DNA of 64,000 bases from Paenibacillus sp. V4I3 (GTDB lineage: Bacteria > Bacillota > Bacilli > Paenibacillales > NBRC-103111), in contig NZ_JAUSZA010000001.1 in the NCBI RefSeq assembly GCF_030817215.1, forward strand, positions 62,001-126,000, in the 5' to 3' direction. The notes under the pieces are model-generated. The model saw only the letters and a list, made by a program, of their open reading frames with translations, had not been told where the DNA came from and did no database searches. How positions within the stretch are numbered: position 1 is the stretch's first letter; every line of letters begins with the position of its first letter. This document shows positions 44,258 through 57,772 of the stretch, piece by piece. The position numbers and the translations under genes were made by a program.

Positions 44258-45091
44258 TCAACCTTTGATTCCTGTTGTAGCGATGCCCTCCACGAAATGC
44301 TTTTGGGCCAAGAAAAACACGATGGCAGAAGGTGCGACTGAGAGAAGCGACATAGCCAACAATTGGCCCCACTGGATTTCAAATTGGTCAATAAACATCC
44401 TTAGTGCCAGACCGACTGTAAATTTCTCAATGGAGCTTAAATACAGCAATTGGGAGAAGAAATCGTCCCAGCTCCAAAGAAATGTGAAAATACCTACGGT
44501 TACAAGCGCTGGTTTTATTAAAGGTGCAATAACGAAGAGAAATATTTTATATACAGAGGCACCGTCCATTTGTGCGGCCTCGTCCAGATCTCTCGGAATG
44601 CCTCGAATAAATTGGACGACCAGGAAGATGAAGAATGCCCCCCCTCCAAAGAAATGAGGTAATATCAATGGAATATAACTGTTCACAAGACCCAGCTTGT
44701 TATACATAATGTACTGAGGCACAACCGTCACCTGAGAAGGCAGCATCATGGTAAGCAGCAACACGGAAAACCAGAAACCTCGTAGTTTAAACTGCAATCT
44801 CCCAAATCCATACCCTACTAGTGCCGCCGTGACTACGCCGCCTAATACGTTCCAGAATTCCATTAGAAGCGTATTGGCAAAAAAGGTGGTAAACGTGTAC
44901 TCGGAAGAATACGTCCAGCCTTTGGTGTAATTTTCCCACATCAACACTTGCGGCCAAATCGTTGGTGAACCTAATTCCGCCAAACTTTTCAATGAGGCAC
45001 CTATCCACCAAAAAACCGGGTAGAGCATGATCAGAGAAAACGGCAGTAGAATGAAATGTGCCTTCAATGAAGAATATCGCCGTATGATCAT
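44258..45091 (-). CDS. sugar ABC transporter permease (MalG-like)
   Basis: Permease of 277 residues with six membrane segments and the EAA loop LDEAAQMDGASVYKIFLFVI. Its ATG overlaps the stop of the partner permease by 4 bp. No ATPase gene is in the operon; a shared MsmX-type ATPase elsewhere is expected. Confidence 0.92.
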   Translation of the reverse strand: MIIRRYSSLKAHFILLPFSLIMLYPVFWWIGASLKSLAELGSPTIWPQVLMWENYTKGWTYSSEYTFTTFFANTLLMEFWNVLGGVVTAALVGYGFGRLQFKLRGFWFSVLLLTMMLPSQVTVVPQYIMYNKLGLVNSYIPLILPHFFGGGAFFIFLVVQFIRGIPRDLDEAAQMDGASVYKIFLFVIAPLIKPALVTVGIFTFLWSWDDFFSQLLYLSSIEKFTVGLALRMFIDQFEIQWGQLLAMSLLSVAPSAIVFFLAQKHFVEGIATTGIKG

Positions 45092-46005
45092 TTAGATTCT
45101 CTCCCATCGGATTCGTAATAGACCCAGTATTTGGATACAGCAAAATTAATTGCCGTTAATATTGCTATAATAAGTAACAATATCCATGCTAGTGCGGACG
45201 CATAACCCATTTGAAATTGTTTGAAAGCCTTTTCATATAAGAACATGACATACATGTAAGTTGAGTTTGCAGGGCCACCTGCCGTAATGACGAAGGCAGA
45301 AGTAAACATTTGGAAGGAGCCAATAATACCTAAAACTAAATTGAAGAACATGACAGGTGAAAGCATGGGTAACGTAATGGTGAAAAATTTGCGAACGTTT
45401 CCAGCACCATCTACGGAAGCGGATTCATATAAGTCTTTAGGAATTTGTTTCAAGCCCGCTAGGAAGATAACCATGGTGGACCCAAACTGCCAGGCATTCA
45501 GTAAGATAAGAGTACCAAGAGCTGTATCAGGGTTCGATATCCATCCAACTCCGGTAATATGAAACCATCCCAGAATGTGATTGATATATCCATCCAATCC
45601 GAACATGTTTCGCCAAAGCGCAGATACCGCAATACTTCCCCCAATTAACGATGGAAAATAAATAGCTGTCCGATACACATTCATCCCACGGAGACTCCGA
45701 TTCAGCAGCATGGCCACTATTAGGGAAAAAAACAACTTGAATGGCACGGAGACGAGAACAAACGAAAAAGTTACAGAAAGCGATTTCAAGAATAATCGAT
45801 CTTTTGTAAAAATCTCTGAATAGTTTTTTGAGCCAATCCATGACGGCGTATCAAGCAATGAATAATCTGTAAAAGATAAATAAAATGACTGAATAATCGG
45901 CCATAGCGTCAACAGTAGAAAGCCAATTAACCAAGGAGAAATGAATAGATATCCAGCAGTATTATGCTCATCTTTATTGCGAAAACTACGCTTTCTTATA
46001 CTCAT
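45088..46005 (-). CDS. sugar ABC transporter permease (MalF/UgpA-like)
   Basis: Permease of 305 residues with six membrane segments and the EAA loop LYESASVDGAGNVRKFFTITL. First gene of the transport operon, with AGAAGG eight bases before the ATG. A strong promoter lies at 46065-46093. Confidence 0.92.
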   Translation of the reverse strand: MSIRKRSFRNKDEHNTAGYLFISPWLIGFLLLTLWPIIQSFYLSFTDYSLLDTPSWIGSKNYSEIFTKDRLFLKSLSVTFSFVLVSVPFKLFFSLIVAMLLNRSLRGMNVYRTAIYFPSLIGGSIAVSALWRNMFGLDGYINHILGWFHITGVGWISNPDTALGTLILLNAWQFGSTMVIFLAGLKQIPKDLYESASVDGAGNVRKFFTITLPMLSPVMFFNLVLGIIGSFQMFTSAFVITAGGPANSTYMYVMFLYEKAFKQFQMGYASALAWILLLIIAILTAINFAVSKYWVYYESDGRESK

Positions 46006-46064
46006 AGTTGTTACCTTCTCTCAGCTTAAAATAAAAATGAGTCAAAGTTGCTTAATGTATTCCG

Positions 46065-46093
46065 ATTGTAACCCTAATGTTTTTTACTGTCAA
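46065..46093 (-). promoter_or_regulatory. sigma-A promoter of the sugar operon
   Basis: TTGACA and TACAAT are exactly 17 bp apart on the minus strand, 60 bp upstream of the first permease gene. Confidence 0.75.
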
Positions 46094-46118
46094 CCTAATA
46101 TGTGAATAATGTTATGTT

Positions 46119-46153
46119 AAATAAACTATTTTTTTGTTTATTTTAATCGTTTA
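46119..46153. promoter_or_regulatory. possible operators upstream of the sugar operon
   Basis: An inverted repeat AAATAAAC-N9-GTTTATTT (46119-46143) and a near-dyad with a central CG (TAATCGTTTA, 46144-46153) lie upstream of the -35 box. The second resembles a LacI-family operator core, but the match is weak. Confidence 0.35.
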
Positions 46154-46220
46154 CTTTCATAACGTAATACATTATTTACTTATATTTATGTTTATCTCCT
46201 GGATAAATCGATAAGCAACA

Positions 46221-46271
46221 TAAAAAAGTTCCCGATTCAAGTTTACTTGTAAACTTGAACCGAGAACTTTG
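46221..46271 (-). terminator. terminator of the LacI regulator gene
   Basis: A long hairpin (AAAGTTC...TTCAAGTTTAC / GTAAACTTGAA...GAACTTT) with a 2-nt loop is followed by TTTTTT on the minus strand. Confidence 0.88.
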
Positions 46272-46295
46272 TAAATCGAGCCATTTCAATTATTC

Positions 46296-47357
46296 TTAAG
46301 TGTTACTTTCTGTGAGAGCACGGATACTTTCCCTAATAATTAAGTCGCTTTGCAGCAATACTTTTTCATAGGGCATATGCCTATTCTTCAATCTCCATAT
46401 CAACAAGTCTACAGCTTTGATACCGAGTGCATCTTTCTCTGCATTGATTGTTGTAAGCGTTGGAAAGTCTTTAACAATATCGACATTGTTATCAAAACCG
46501 GTTAAAGAACAGTCTTCTGGCACACGAAGATTCATTTCCCTTAAGGCATTATGGACAAGCACAGCAATTTGATCATTTGCGCTCACGAATGCAGTAGGAA
46601 ATTCGCTTGTTGGGATAGACTGCAAGCCTGTCAGCAGTAAATTCGTATTCTCTTCTCTCAGAGAAGGTATTACATTTAACAATGCATGATTTCTATGCAA
46701 ATAAGGAAGCTCATTCTCCTCCATGATCGACCTGAAGCCTGTCCAACGGTCAAAAAAACTTCGCGAATAACGCAAATTGCCGACGAATTGGATACGAGTG
46801 TGACCCTTGCCAATCAAAAAATTAGTAAGCTTGCGCATAATATCCACATTATTCATGAAAATAGTATCCGACTCAATCATCTCATCTTCATGATCGACCA
46901 TTACAAAGGGGATTGCCTTACTTCTTAGCTCCATCAGCATTGGAGTTGATACAAGCCCAACACCAATGACCCCCAACAGCCCCTCTGGTTTCATAACCAG
47001 ATTAAAGTTTCTAGGATTGTCATCTGAGACAATGATCGAGCCTATTCCTTCAGATTCAAGTGTTTTGGAGATGCCGTCTAGCACTTTCCCCCAATAGCCG
47101 GACTCTTTATTCTGGCTGCGAATGTTTGGAATCAGAATACAAACGATTTTATCACTTTGCTCCGAAGTGGACTGACTCTGAATTTTTTTAATCGTTTTCT
47201 GGTTCAGATATCCTAATTGGGAAGCGATTTCAAAAATTTTTTCTCTCGTTACTGCACTAATGCCAGATTTACCGGACAATGCTTTCGATACTGCATATTT
47301 AGATACACCAACTCGATCCGCAATCTCCTGCATGGTAATTTTATTCGTTTTTGTCAA
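46296..47357 (-). CDS. LacI-family transcriptional regulator
   Basis: Regulator of about 353 residues: N-terminal helix-turn-helix (TMQEIADRVGVSKYAVSKAL) followed by a periplasmic-binding-protein-like ligand domain. The start is read as the TTG at 47357, which has GGAG eight bases upstream; a GTG three codons earlier overlaps the ribosome site. It lies upstream of the sugar operon on the same strand, separated by its own terminator, and is the likely repressor of that operon. Confidence 0.85.
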   Translation of the reverse strand: MTKTNKITMQEIADRVGVSKYAVSKALSGKSGISAVTREKIFEIASQLGYLNQKTIKKIQSQSTSEQSDKIVCILIPNIRSQNKESGYWGKVLDGISKTLESEGIGSIIVSDDNPRNFNLVMKPEGLLGVIGVGLVSTPMLMELRSKAIPFVMVDHEDEMIESDTIFMNNVDIMRKLTNFLIGKGHTRIQFVGNLRYSRSFFDRWTGFRSIMEENELPYLHRNHALLNVIPSLREENTNLLLTGLQSIPTSEFPTAFVSANDQIAVLVHNALREMNLRVPEDCSLTGFDNNVDIVKDFPTLTTINAEKDALGIKAVDLLIWRLKNRHMPYEKVLLQSDLIIRESIRALTESNT

Positions 47358-47532
47358 AGCTATCACTCCAAATCAGTATCCGACACTCGCGTTGATTTTG
47401 TAAACCAAACAATGTATTCATAATAATAACAAATTAGCATAGATAAGTATACAGAAGTGTTATCCCTTGTAGATGGAGAAAATAAAAAGAAGAGTAGGCG
47501 CTTATTAGCAACCTACTCTTCTTTACCGATAA

Positions 47533-47617
47533 TGCGGTCAAGAGGACTCGAACCTCCACGGGGGGTTAGCCCACACGGACCTGAACCGTGCGCGTCTGCC
47601 AATTCCGCCATGACCGC
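47533..47617 (-). tRNA. tRNA-Leu (CAG)
   Basis: Class II tRNA with a long variable arm; acceptor GCGGTCA/TGACCGC, anticodon CAG, CCA not encoded. Last gene of the eight-tRNA array after the 5S gene. Confidence 0.93.
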
Positions 47618-47661
47618 GAAACAGAGAACTTTAGACTACGTCTAAAGCTCCCCATAAATAC

Positions 47662-47734
47662 TGAGTCATGTAGGATTCGAACCTACGACACCCTGATTAA
47701 AAGTCAGGTGCTCTACCAACTGAGCTAATGACTC
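47662..47734 (-). tRNA. tRNA-Lys (UUU)
   Basis: Acceptor GAGTCAT/ATGACTC, anticodon TTT in the loop CTTTTAA. CCA is not encoded. This is the tRNA that would be sensed by the asd T-box. Confidence 0.93.
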
Positions 47735-47753
47735 ATGTCCAGAAATAAAAAAA

Positions 47754-47830
47754 TGGCGGAGCTGACGGGATTCGAACCCGCGGTCTCCTGCGTGACAGGC
47801 AGGCATGTTGGGCCACTACACCACAGCTCC
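47754..47830 (-). tRNA. tRNA-Asp (GUC)
   Basis: Acceptor GGAGCTG/CAGCTCC, anticodon GTC, CCA encoded. Confidence 0.93.
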
Positions 47831-47899
47831 ACACTATGTAAGACATCTAATATAGGGATCTTTTTGATATTATCAAAAGTCTCTCCTTATATAAGAGGT

Positions 47900-47976
<77 letters not shown>

Positions 47977-48047
47977 ACATTACTAGCATGATATTTTATT
48001 ATCCCCGAAAAATGTTTAGCTAATGCGTTACACTTTTTAAGGTAAAA

Positions 48048-48123
48048 TGGTGGAGGCTGACGGGATCGAACCGCCGACCCTCTGCTTGTAAGGCAGATGC
48101 TCTCCCAGCTGAGCTAAGCCTCC
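48048..48123 (-). tRNA. tRNA-Val (UAC)
   Basis: Acceptor GGAGGCT/AGCCTCC, anticodon TAC, CCA encoded. Confidence 0.93.
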
Positions 48124-48146
48124 ATGGGATAAAACTAGAAAATAGA

Positions 48147-48221
48147 TGGTGACCCGTAGGGGACTCGAACCCCTGTTACCTCCGTGAAAGGGAGGTGTCT
48201 TAACCACTTGACCAACGGGCC
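48147..48221 (-). tRNA. tRNA-Glu (UUC)
   Basis: Acceptor GGCCCGT/ACGGGTC with one wobble, anticodon TTC, CCA encoded. Confidence 0.93.
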
Positions 48222-48257
48222 TCGTAAACAGGCTTTTCTTATGTAAAAGTTTATAGG

Positions 48258-48349
48258 TGGCGGAGAGAGAGGGATTCGAACCCTCGAGACGCTTGTGACG
48301 CCTACACGATTTCCAATCGTGCTCCTTCGGCCAGCTCGGACACCTCTCC
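48258..48349 (-). tRNA. tRNA-Ser (GGA)
   Basis: Class II tRNA of 92 nt with a long variable arm, anticodon GGA, CCA encoded. Confidence 0.93.
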
Positions 48350-48376
48350 ATGAAAAGCCTGGTATGTTATAAAAAA

Positions 48377-48452
48377 TGGCTCCCCGAACAGGACTCGAAC
48401 CTGTGACAACTCGATTAACAGTCGAGTGCTCTACCAACTGAGCTATCAGGGA
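48377..48452 (-). tRNA. tRNA-Asn (GUU)
   Basis: Acceptor TCCCTGA/TCGGGGA, anticodon GTT, CCA encoded. First tRNA after the 5S gene. Confidence 0.93.
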
Positions 48453-48457
48453 AAACT

Positions 48458-48574
48458 GCTTGGCAACGTTCTACTCTCCCAGAACCCTGCGGTTCAAGTA
48501 CCATCGACGCTGGAGGGCTTAACGGTCGTGTTCGAGATGGGAACGCGTGGGTCCCCTCCGCCATCATCACCAAA
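48458..48574 (-). rRNA. rrf: 5S ribosomal RNA
   Basis: The 117-nt sequence begins TTTGGTGATGATGG and ends TTGCCAAGC with the usual inner CCGAACACG-like core (read on the minus strand). It lies between the 23S gene and the tRNA array. Confidence 0.93.
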
Positions 48575-48707
48575 CAGTCAAAGCGTGTTTGCGCCTTGAA
48601 AACTAGATACGAAACTTGCGTAAAGGTAGAGCTCTTAGGTTTTCTGGGCCCCGAGAAAGTAGTCGGAATCAGCTACAAAGCTTATCTTCACTTTCTTGGG
48701 TACATTT

Positions 48708-51626
<2,919 letters not shown>

Positions 51627-51820
51627 TAGAAAAAACTTTAAAGATTTATGTGCAATCGTTAGATTGTCACAACCTAAGTTCTTACTTTACGTTTTGTTTC
51701 GTTATCTAGTTTTCAAGGAACAAAGTTGAAGGTAAATTCATCCTTCAAAACTGAACACGAGTGAGTAAGCGATTGTGTATCCGAAGATACTTGACTGGGT
51801 CTATCAGACCCGAGTCTCCA
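51627..51820 (-). other. 16S-23S spacer without tRNA genes
   Basis: The 194-bp spacer contains no tRNA-Ile or tRNA-Ala. It has AT-rich stretches and GTTTTCAAGGAACAAAG-like processing sequence that resembles the repeated motif near the end of the 16S leader. Confidence 0.8.
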
Positions 51821-53365
<1,545 letters not shown>

Positions 53366-53525
53366 AGTAAAACTATTTGAAAGCTTAATTGCTCATTTGC
53401 GTTGCTAGCGAGATTTTGCAATCTCTTTTTTGAACGATTTCTCGTTCGTGCTTACTCACTCGTTGTTCAGTTTTCAAAGATCAATTTCTTTCGTTCACTG
53501 CCGTGTTACCGAAGCAGCGAGAAGT

Positions 53526-53555
53526 AATATACCACAGCTCGTTCATCAATTGCAA
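53526..53555 (-). promoter_or_regulatory. rRNA promoter P2
   Basis: TTGCAA and TATATT are 18 bp apart on the minus strand, about 160 bp before the 16S start. Confidence 0.65.
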
Positions 53556-53600
53556 GCACTTTTTTTCTTGTCAATTTCTGTCGCTCTCTGTCGGAAAGCT

Positions 53601-53630
53601 ATAATAACATAGGTTGCTGTTTGAATGCAA
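53601..53630 (-). promoter_or_regulatory. rRNA promoter P1
   Basis: TTGCAT and TATTAT are 18 bp apart on the minus strand, 75 bp upstream of P2, giving the tandem arrangement usual for rRNA operons. The remaining stretch to 53898 holds no gene. Confidence 0.55.
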
Positions 53631-53898
53631 GTCCCATTTAATGACTCATGGTGATTTGCCGCTTCAAAGCAACGAGGAATAATGTAACACGTAGAGAAAC
53701 CAATTACAACCCCTTTGGAAATGTTCCATAATTGCAATTGTTTTGAATTGTTCCTACATAAGAATCTAAACAAAAAGGATGCAGTCCTCTGCATCCATTG
53801 AAGCTCATTAGTATTCCATTCTATCTATTGAAGGGAAATTCAAGGGGGAATCTACATCATCTCTAATAAATCGCATTATCTAGCAGATTATTAACGAA

Positions 53899-54288
53899 TC
53901 AACGCGTAGATTGAAAGAATTCGATACGCTCTCCGTCTAAACCATTAAAGAAGAAGTATCTGGAGCCATTCGGAAGGGTTGTAATCTCAGCATCCAACTG
54001 ATCTACTCCCAATCCTTTGATTCTTGTAAATTCCGCTTCAATATCATCCACAGTAAAGGCCAAATGGTGAACTTTGCCCTCTTGCGGTAAACCCGCGTTA
54101 TAACCCTCTATTAATTCAACTTCAGTTTCATTCATTGCTTCAAAGCCAAGAAAACCGAGTTTGATCACACCATTCGTATGTAACAAGGTACTTTTATGCT
54201 TAAGCCCAATCACATCTTCATAGAAACGAATCGACGCTTCTAAGTTCGCTACCATTACACCGACATGCTCCATCTTCAAAACCGCCAT
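53899..54288 (-). CDS. VOC-family (glyoxalase-like) protein
   Basis: Protein of about 129 residues with the paired beta-alpha-beta-beta-beta modules of the vicinal oxygen chelate family. Candidate metal ligands are His in KMEHVGVMV, Glu in EVELIEG, His in KVHHLAFTV and Glu in RIEFFQ. Resembles methylmalonyl-CoA epimerase/glyoxalase-type proteins; substrate not known. The ATG at 54288 has GGAGGAGG ten bases upstream. Confidence 0.83.
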   Translation of the reverse strand: MAVLKMEHVGVMVANLEASIRFYEDVIGLKHKSTLLHTNGVIKLGFLGFEAMNETEVELIEGYNAGLPQEGKVHHLAFTVDDIEAEFTRIKGLGVDQLDAEITTLPNGSRYFFFNGLDGERIEFFQSTR

Positions 54289-54357
54289 CTGTACATAACC
54301 TCCTCCATTCATCTCCTTCTATTGTAACGAAAAGAGCATGAGAGGACTAGACCGTCT

Positions 54358-54579
54358 TTAAGAGATACGGAGCGTTTCCATTTCGCCATCCAGCGAGAAG
54401 AGCGTTACTTCTTTATTCGTAATATTGACCAAACCAATCTCATCGAACACTTTTCTCACCTGAGCATTGGATAAATGCTTCATTATCGTTTGGGCCGCTA
54501 TCTGTAAATGATCCTGATACATAGATTCAAAAAACATAAGAACTTCTTTTTCCCCGACAAGGATTTTTGCGTACATCAT
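54358..54579 (-). CDS. hypothetical protein, 73 aa
   Basis: Small soluble protein of unknown family with a helical N-terminal half (FFESMYQDHLQIAAQTIMKHL) and a short beta-rich end. GGGGGTG lies about ten bases before the first of two adjacent ATG codons. It is upstream of the VOC gene on the same strand, with a 69-bp gap. Confidence 0.6.
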   Translation of the reverse strand: MMYAKILVGEKEVLMFFESMYQDHLQIAAQTIMKHLSNAQVRKVFDEIGLVNITNKEVTLFSLDGEMETLRIS

Positions 54580-54736
54580 CCCATCAACACCCCCAATATC
54601 AATGGTTCAATTGTATAATTTGGAATCTAGGAAAGTGTCAGAACTTTATTAGGTTTATGTTAGGTTCATAGATTTCGCCTTAGATATAAAGTCAGTGTAT
54701 ACTAGAGTAAAGTAGATGAGGTGGGAGGGTGCAAAT

Positions 54737-55015
54737 ATGAGATTACTAAAGCTTCTTCAAATCTATGAAGTGGATGGGATTACACCCAAGCATCGATCGG
54801 AACGATTCGATTTTGATGAAATTCAAGGGCAAACATTTCGTGAAATGAACCCTACTGAGGTTGGGTGCCCAATGATCCTATCAGGCGTCCATCAATACAT
54901 TCCTTTCAAAACAACTAGAGTTCAAGCAATTGATCGGGACGGATTGGATTTCAGGGTGCTGACACGCAATACCATCTATCATTTTGAAGTTTATACGGAA
55001 CGCCAAGCCAAGTAA
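54737..55015 (+). CDS. hypothetical protein, 92 aa
   Basis: Soluble protein of 92 residues with no recognised family; likely a small beta-rich fold (VQAIDRDGLDFRVLTRNTIYHFEVYT). The ATG at 54737 has GGGAGG eight bases upstream. It has its own terminator and is divergent from the 73-residue gene. Confidence 0.6.
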   Translation: MRLLKLLQIYEVDGITPKHRSERFDFDEIQGQTFREMNPTEVGCPMILSGVHQYIPFKTTRVQAIDRDGLDFRVLTRNTIYHFEVYTERQAK

Positions 55016-55041
55016 CCTTTGGAAGGTTAATGGCTTTTTTT
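55012..55041 (+). terminator. terminator of the 92-residue protein gene
   Basis: Stem TAACCTT / AAGGTTA with a 2-3-nt loop; seven T lie five bases beyond the stem on the plus strand. Confidence 0.7.
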
Positions 55042-55156
55042 GTTCATTCATATAATAATAATTTCTTTACTTCTCAAAATCTACCATTTCCCCTTATACT
55101 AATAGATGGGTTTATTAACCGAGGTTCTATTAATTTGAAGGAGGAATTTTTAACAC

Positions 55157-57307
55157 ATGAAAAAAACATTGACCACCCGCCTTACAGCGCTCGCTCTTGT
55201 TACTGTTCTAACTAGCTCTTTCGCTAGCAGCCTAGCATTTGCCGAAACAGCAGCACCCACTTCTCCCGTTTCAATGAAATCAGATATGCGTCTTGCCATT
55301 GATAACGGCGCTATTGAGGGCTACGGAGATACCGATTACCGTGGTGCAAATGCTGCTACTCGCGCTGAAGTGGTAACAATGATTAACCGTGCTGCCAAGC
55401 TGAAAAGTGCAGATCTTGGTTCTGTCACGTTCACGGACCTTGCAAATTGGCAAAAACAAGCGGTTGCGAATGCCGTTGCAGCTAAGCTCATTAGCGGCTT
55501 TGCTGACGGTACGTTTCACCCGAATGCTGCCGTTACTCGTCAAGAGCTTGCTGAGTTGATCGTTAAAGTCGTAACTGGCGGCCAACTGCCAAAAGTGAAC
55601 GAGAATGTGTTGAATTACTTCAAAGATTCCTCATCTATCGCTAAAGAATCCCGACCTTATGTCGCTTATGCCGTCATTAGCGGAATTTTCACACCTACCC
55701 TTGACGGAAACTTCAACCCTACTGCGGAAGTAACGCGTGATGAAGCAGCTAAGGCGCTTAAGCCTATTTTATTTAAAGTGGTTGATATTTTAACAACGAA
55801 CGATATTCACGGTAAAATCGAAGTCGGCTTCGATAAAAAACGCAATCAAGGTCAAGGCGGTATCGAAACACTCGGCGGTATCGTGACCGATTTCCGTGCT
55901 GTAAATCCAGGCGGAACGGTCGTTGTTGATGGCGGAGACGCATGGCAAGGTACGCTGATTTCCAATACGACGAATGGTCAATCTGTGATGGACACGATGG
56001 CGCAAGTACAATATGATGCCGCGGCTATCGGAAACCACGAGTTCGACTTCGGTCGTGACGTTCTGATCGACAACATTAAGAAAGCTAAATTCCCTATTCT
56101 CGGGGCTAATATTATCGATGATAAAACGGGTAAACGCGTTGACTGGACGCAGCCCTATGTAATTGTTGAAAAAGATGGTCTGAAAATCGGTATCATCGGC
56201 TTCGCAACTCCACAAACTACAACGACAACGAAATCTACAAACATCGAAGGCCTTTCCTTTGTAAATCCAGTTCCTTTGGCTAAAGAGTTGTCTGCTGAGC
56301 TTCGCGCTAAAGGTGTTGACATCATTATGGTTACCTCCCACCTACCAGGTGAGCAAAACCAAAAGTCTGCTGAAATTATTAGTGAGCTTGCTGATCTCGC
56401 AAGAGGCACTGGGAATGGTACTCTTGATGCGATTGTTGGTGGTCACTCCCACATGCGTGTTGCCGGTATCGTAAATGGTATTCCTGTTGTTGAGGCTCAA
56501 AGCTGGCTATACGCGGTAGGGCACATTCAACTATTTGTAGACAAATCCACAAAGCAAGTCGTATCCTCGAATGCAAGCTTGCTTGAAACATATACGAACC
56601 TGACGACAGCTGACGCGAAAATTCACCAAACGGTTGAAGATTATAAAGCCAAAATTTCGGCGAAATCCGGAGAAGTTGAAGTCGTTGTTGCAGAACCGCT
56701 AAGTCGTAAATCTTTCCGCTTTGCTGTCAATGGCGGAGTTGATCGCGATGGCGCTTCCCAGTTAGGAAACAGCATCACAGATGCCATGCGTGCTTCTGAG
56801 AAATCCGACATTGCCTTCACTAATATTGGCGGCATTCGAGCAGATGTGGACAAAGGTGAGCTGACGTATGGCAAAATGTTTGAAGTGTTCCCTTTCGGCA
56901 ATTACAATGTTATGGGTACGATGACTGCTGCGCAAATCAAAAAAGCACTCGAAGTAACGGACAAGTATACCAATCTTCCGGCTATTCAATTCTCAGGCTT
57001 GAAAGTAGAATGGGACAGCACGAAGCCACTCGGTGAGAAATATTCCAAGATCACCCTAGTAGATGGCACTCCTATCTACGTCGATGGCAAGTTGAATACA
57101 GATCGCACGTTCAAAGTAACAACCAATGATTTCATGGCTACTGGCAGTGGCGATGGCTTTACGGTATTTGGTGAAGTGAAGGATTGGAAAGATGGCGCCA
57201 TCATGCTGGACGCTTGGGTGAATTATGCTAATTCCCTGAAAGCTGCTGGTAAAGAACTATCTGTGCAGGACGATGGTCGCGATGTGCGTTTGGATTTGAA
57301 GAAGTAA
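55157..57307 (+). CDS. SLH-anchored 5'-nucleotidase/metallophosphatase
   Basis: Exported protein of 716 residues: a signal peptide (cleavage near AFAETA), SLH-type wall-anchor repeats (about 40-215, with FADGTFHPNAAVTRQE), then a metallophosphatase domain (about 220-480) with the ligand motifs TNDIHGKIE, DGGDAWQG, GNHEFDFG and GGHSHMR, and a 5'-nucleotidase C-terminal domain (about 500-690, with NIGGIRAD and FPFGNYN). It would free phosphate or nucleosides at the cell surface. AAGGAGG lies upstream of the ATG. Its terminator is split by an IS. Confidence 0.9.
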   Translation: MKKTLTTRLTALALVTVLTSSFASSLAFAETAAPTSPVSMKSDMRLAIDNGAIEGYGDTDYRGANAATRAEVVTMINRAAKLKSADLGSVTFTDLANWQKQAVANAVAAKLISGFADGTFHPNAAVTRQELAELIVKVVTGGQLPKVNENVLNYFKDSSSIAKESRPYVAYAVISGIFTPTLDGNFNPTAEVTRDEAAKALKPILFKVVDILTTNDIHGKIEVGFDKKRNQGQGGIETLGGIVTDFRAVNPGGTVVVDGGDAWQGTLISNTTNGQSVMDTMAQVQYDAAAIGNHEFDFGRDVLIDNIKKAKFPILGANIIDDKTGKRVDWTQPYVIVEKDGLKIGIIGFATPQTTTTTKSTNIEGLSFVNPVPLAKELSAELRAKGVDIIMVTSHLPGEQNQKSAEIISELADLARGTGNGTLDAIVGGHSHMRVAGIVNGIPVVEAQSWLYAVGHIQLFVDKSTKQVVSSNASLLETYTNLTTADAKIHQTVEDYKAKISAKSGEVEVVVAEPLSRKSFRFAVNGGVDRDGASQLGNSITDAMRASEKSDIAFTNIGGIRADVDKGELTYGKMFEVFPFGNYNVMGTMTAAQIKKALEVTDKYTNLPAIQFSGLKVEWDSTKPLGEKYSKITLVDGTPIYVDGKLNTDRTFKVTTNDFMATGSGDGFTVFGEVKDWKDGAIMLDAWVNYANSLKAAGKELSVQDDGRDVRLDLKK

Positions 57308-57442
57308 GCTATCATTAATTATTAATCCCATAAAATAAAAAGGCCTTTGACCGCATCCAAAAAGGATTGAAGTGCACCCTTTAGAATAGACATTGGAAAA
57401 ACCCTAGGGTTAAACCGATGAAATTCTAGGGGGTGTTTTTTT

Positions 57443-57772
57443 ATGGCTTTGAAAGGGCAAAAGTTTAAGCATTATCCTGAATCACTTAAGATGGAGGCAA
57501 TTCGTCTTCACACGGTGGAGGGCTGGAGTCAGAGGTCCATTGCTATTCATTTGGGAGTTCAGGATAAAGATCGAATTAAGGTATGGGTGAGGAAGTATCG
57601 GGAAGTTGGAGACACCGCATTTAAGGATGGTCGGGGAGATCCAAAACGAACGGAGACCGAACAAGAGCGCGAACTCCGTAGGCTACAATTGGAGGTAGAC
57701 GTGCTAAAAAAGTGGTTACAAATCTTGAATCAGGAGGTGCATACTGTAAGCACATCGTTGTCGACCAAATGA
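57443..57772 (+). CDS. IS3-family transposase OrfA
   Basis: DNA-binding subunit of 109 residues with a helix-turn-helix (GWSQRSIAIHLGV) and a C-terminal leucine-zipper-like region. AGGGGGTG precedes the ATG. Near its end the run CTAAAAAAG (57703-57711) offers a -1 frameshift site that would join it to OrfB as a full transposase. Confidence 0.88.
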   Translation: MALKGQKFKHYPESLKMEAIRLHTVEGWSQRSIAIHLGVQDKDRIKVWVRKYREVGDTAFKDGRGDPKRTETEQERELRRLQLEVDVLKKWLQILNQEVHTVSTSLSTK

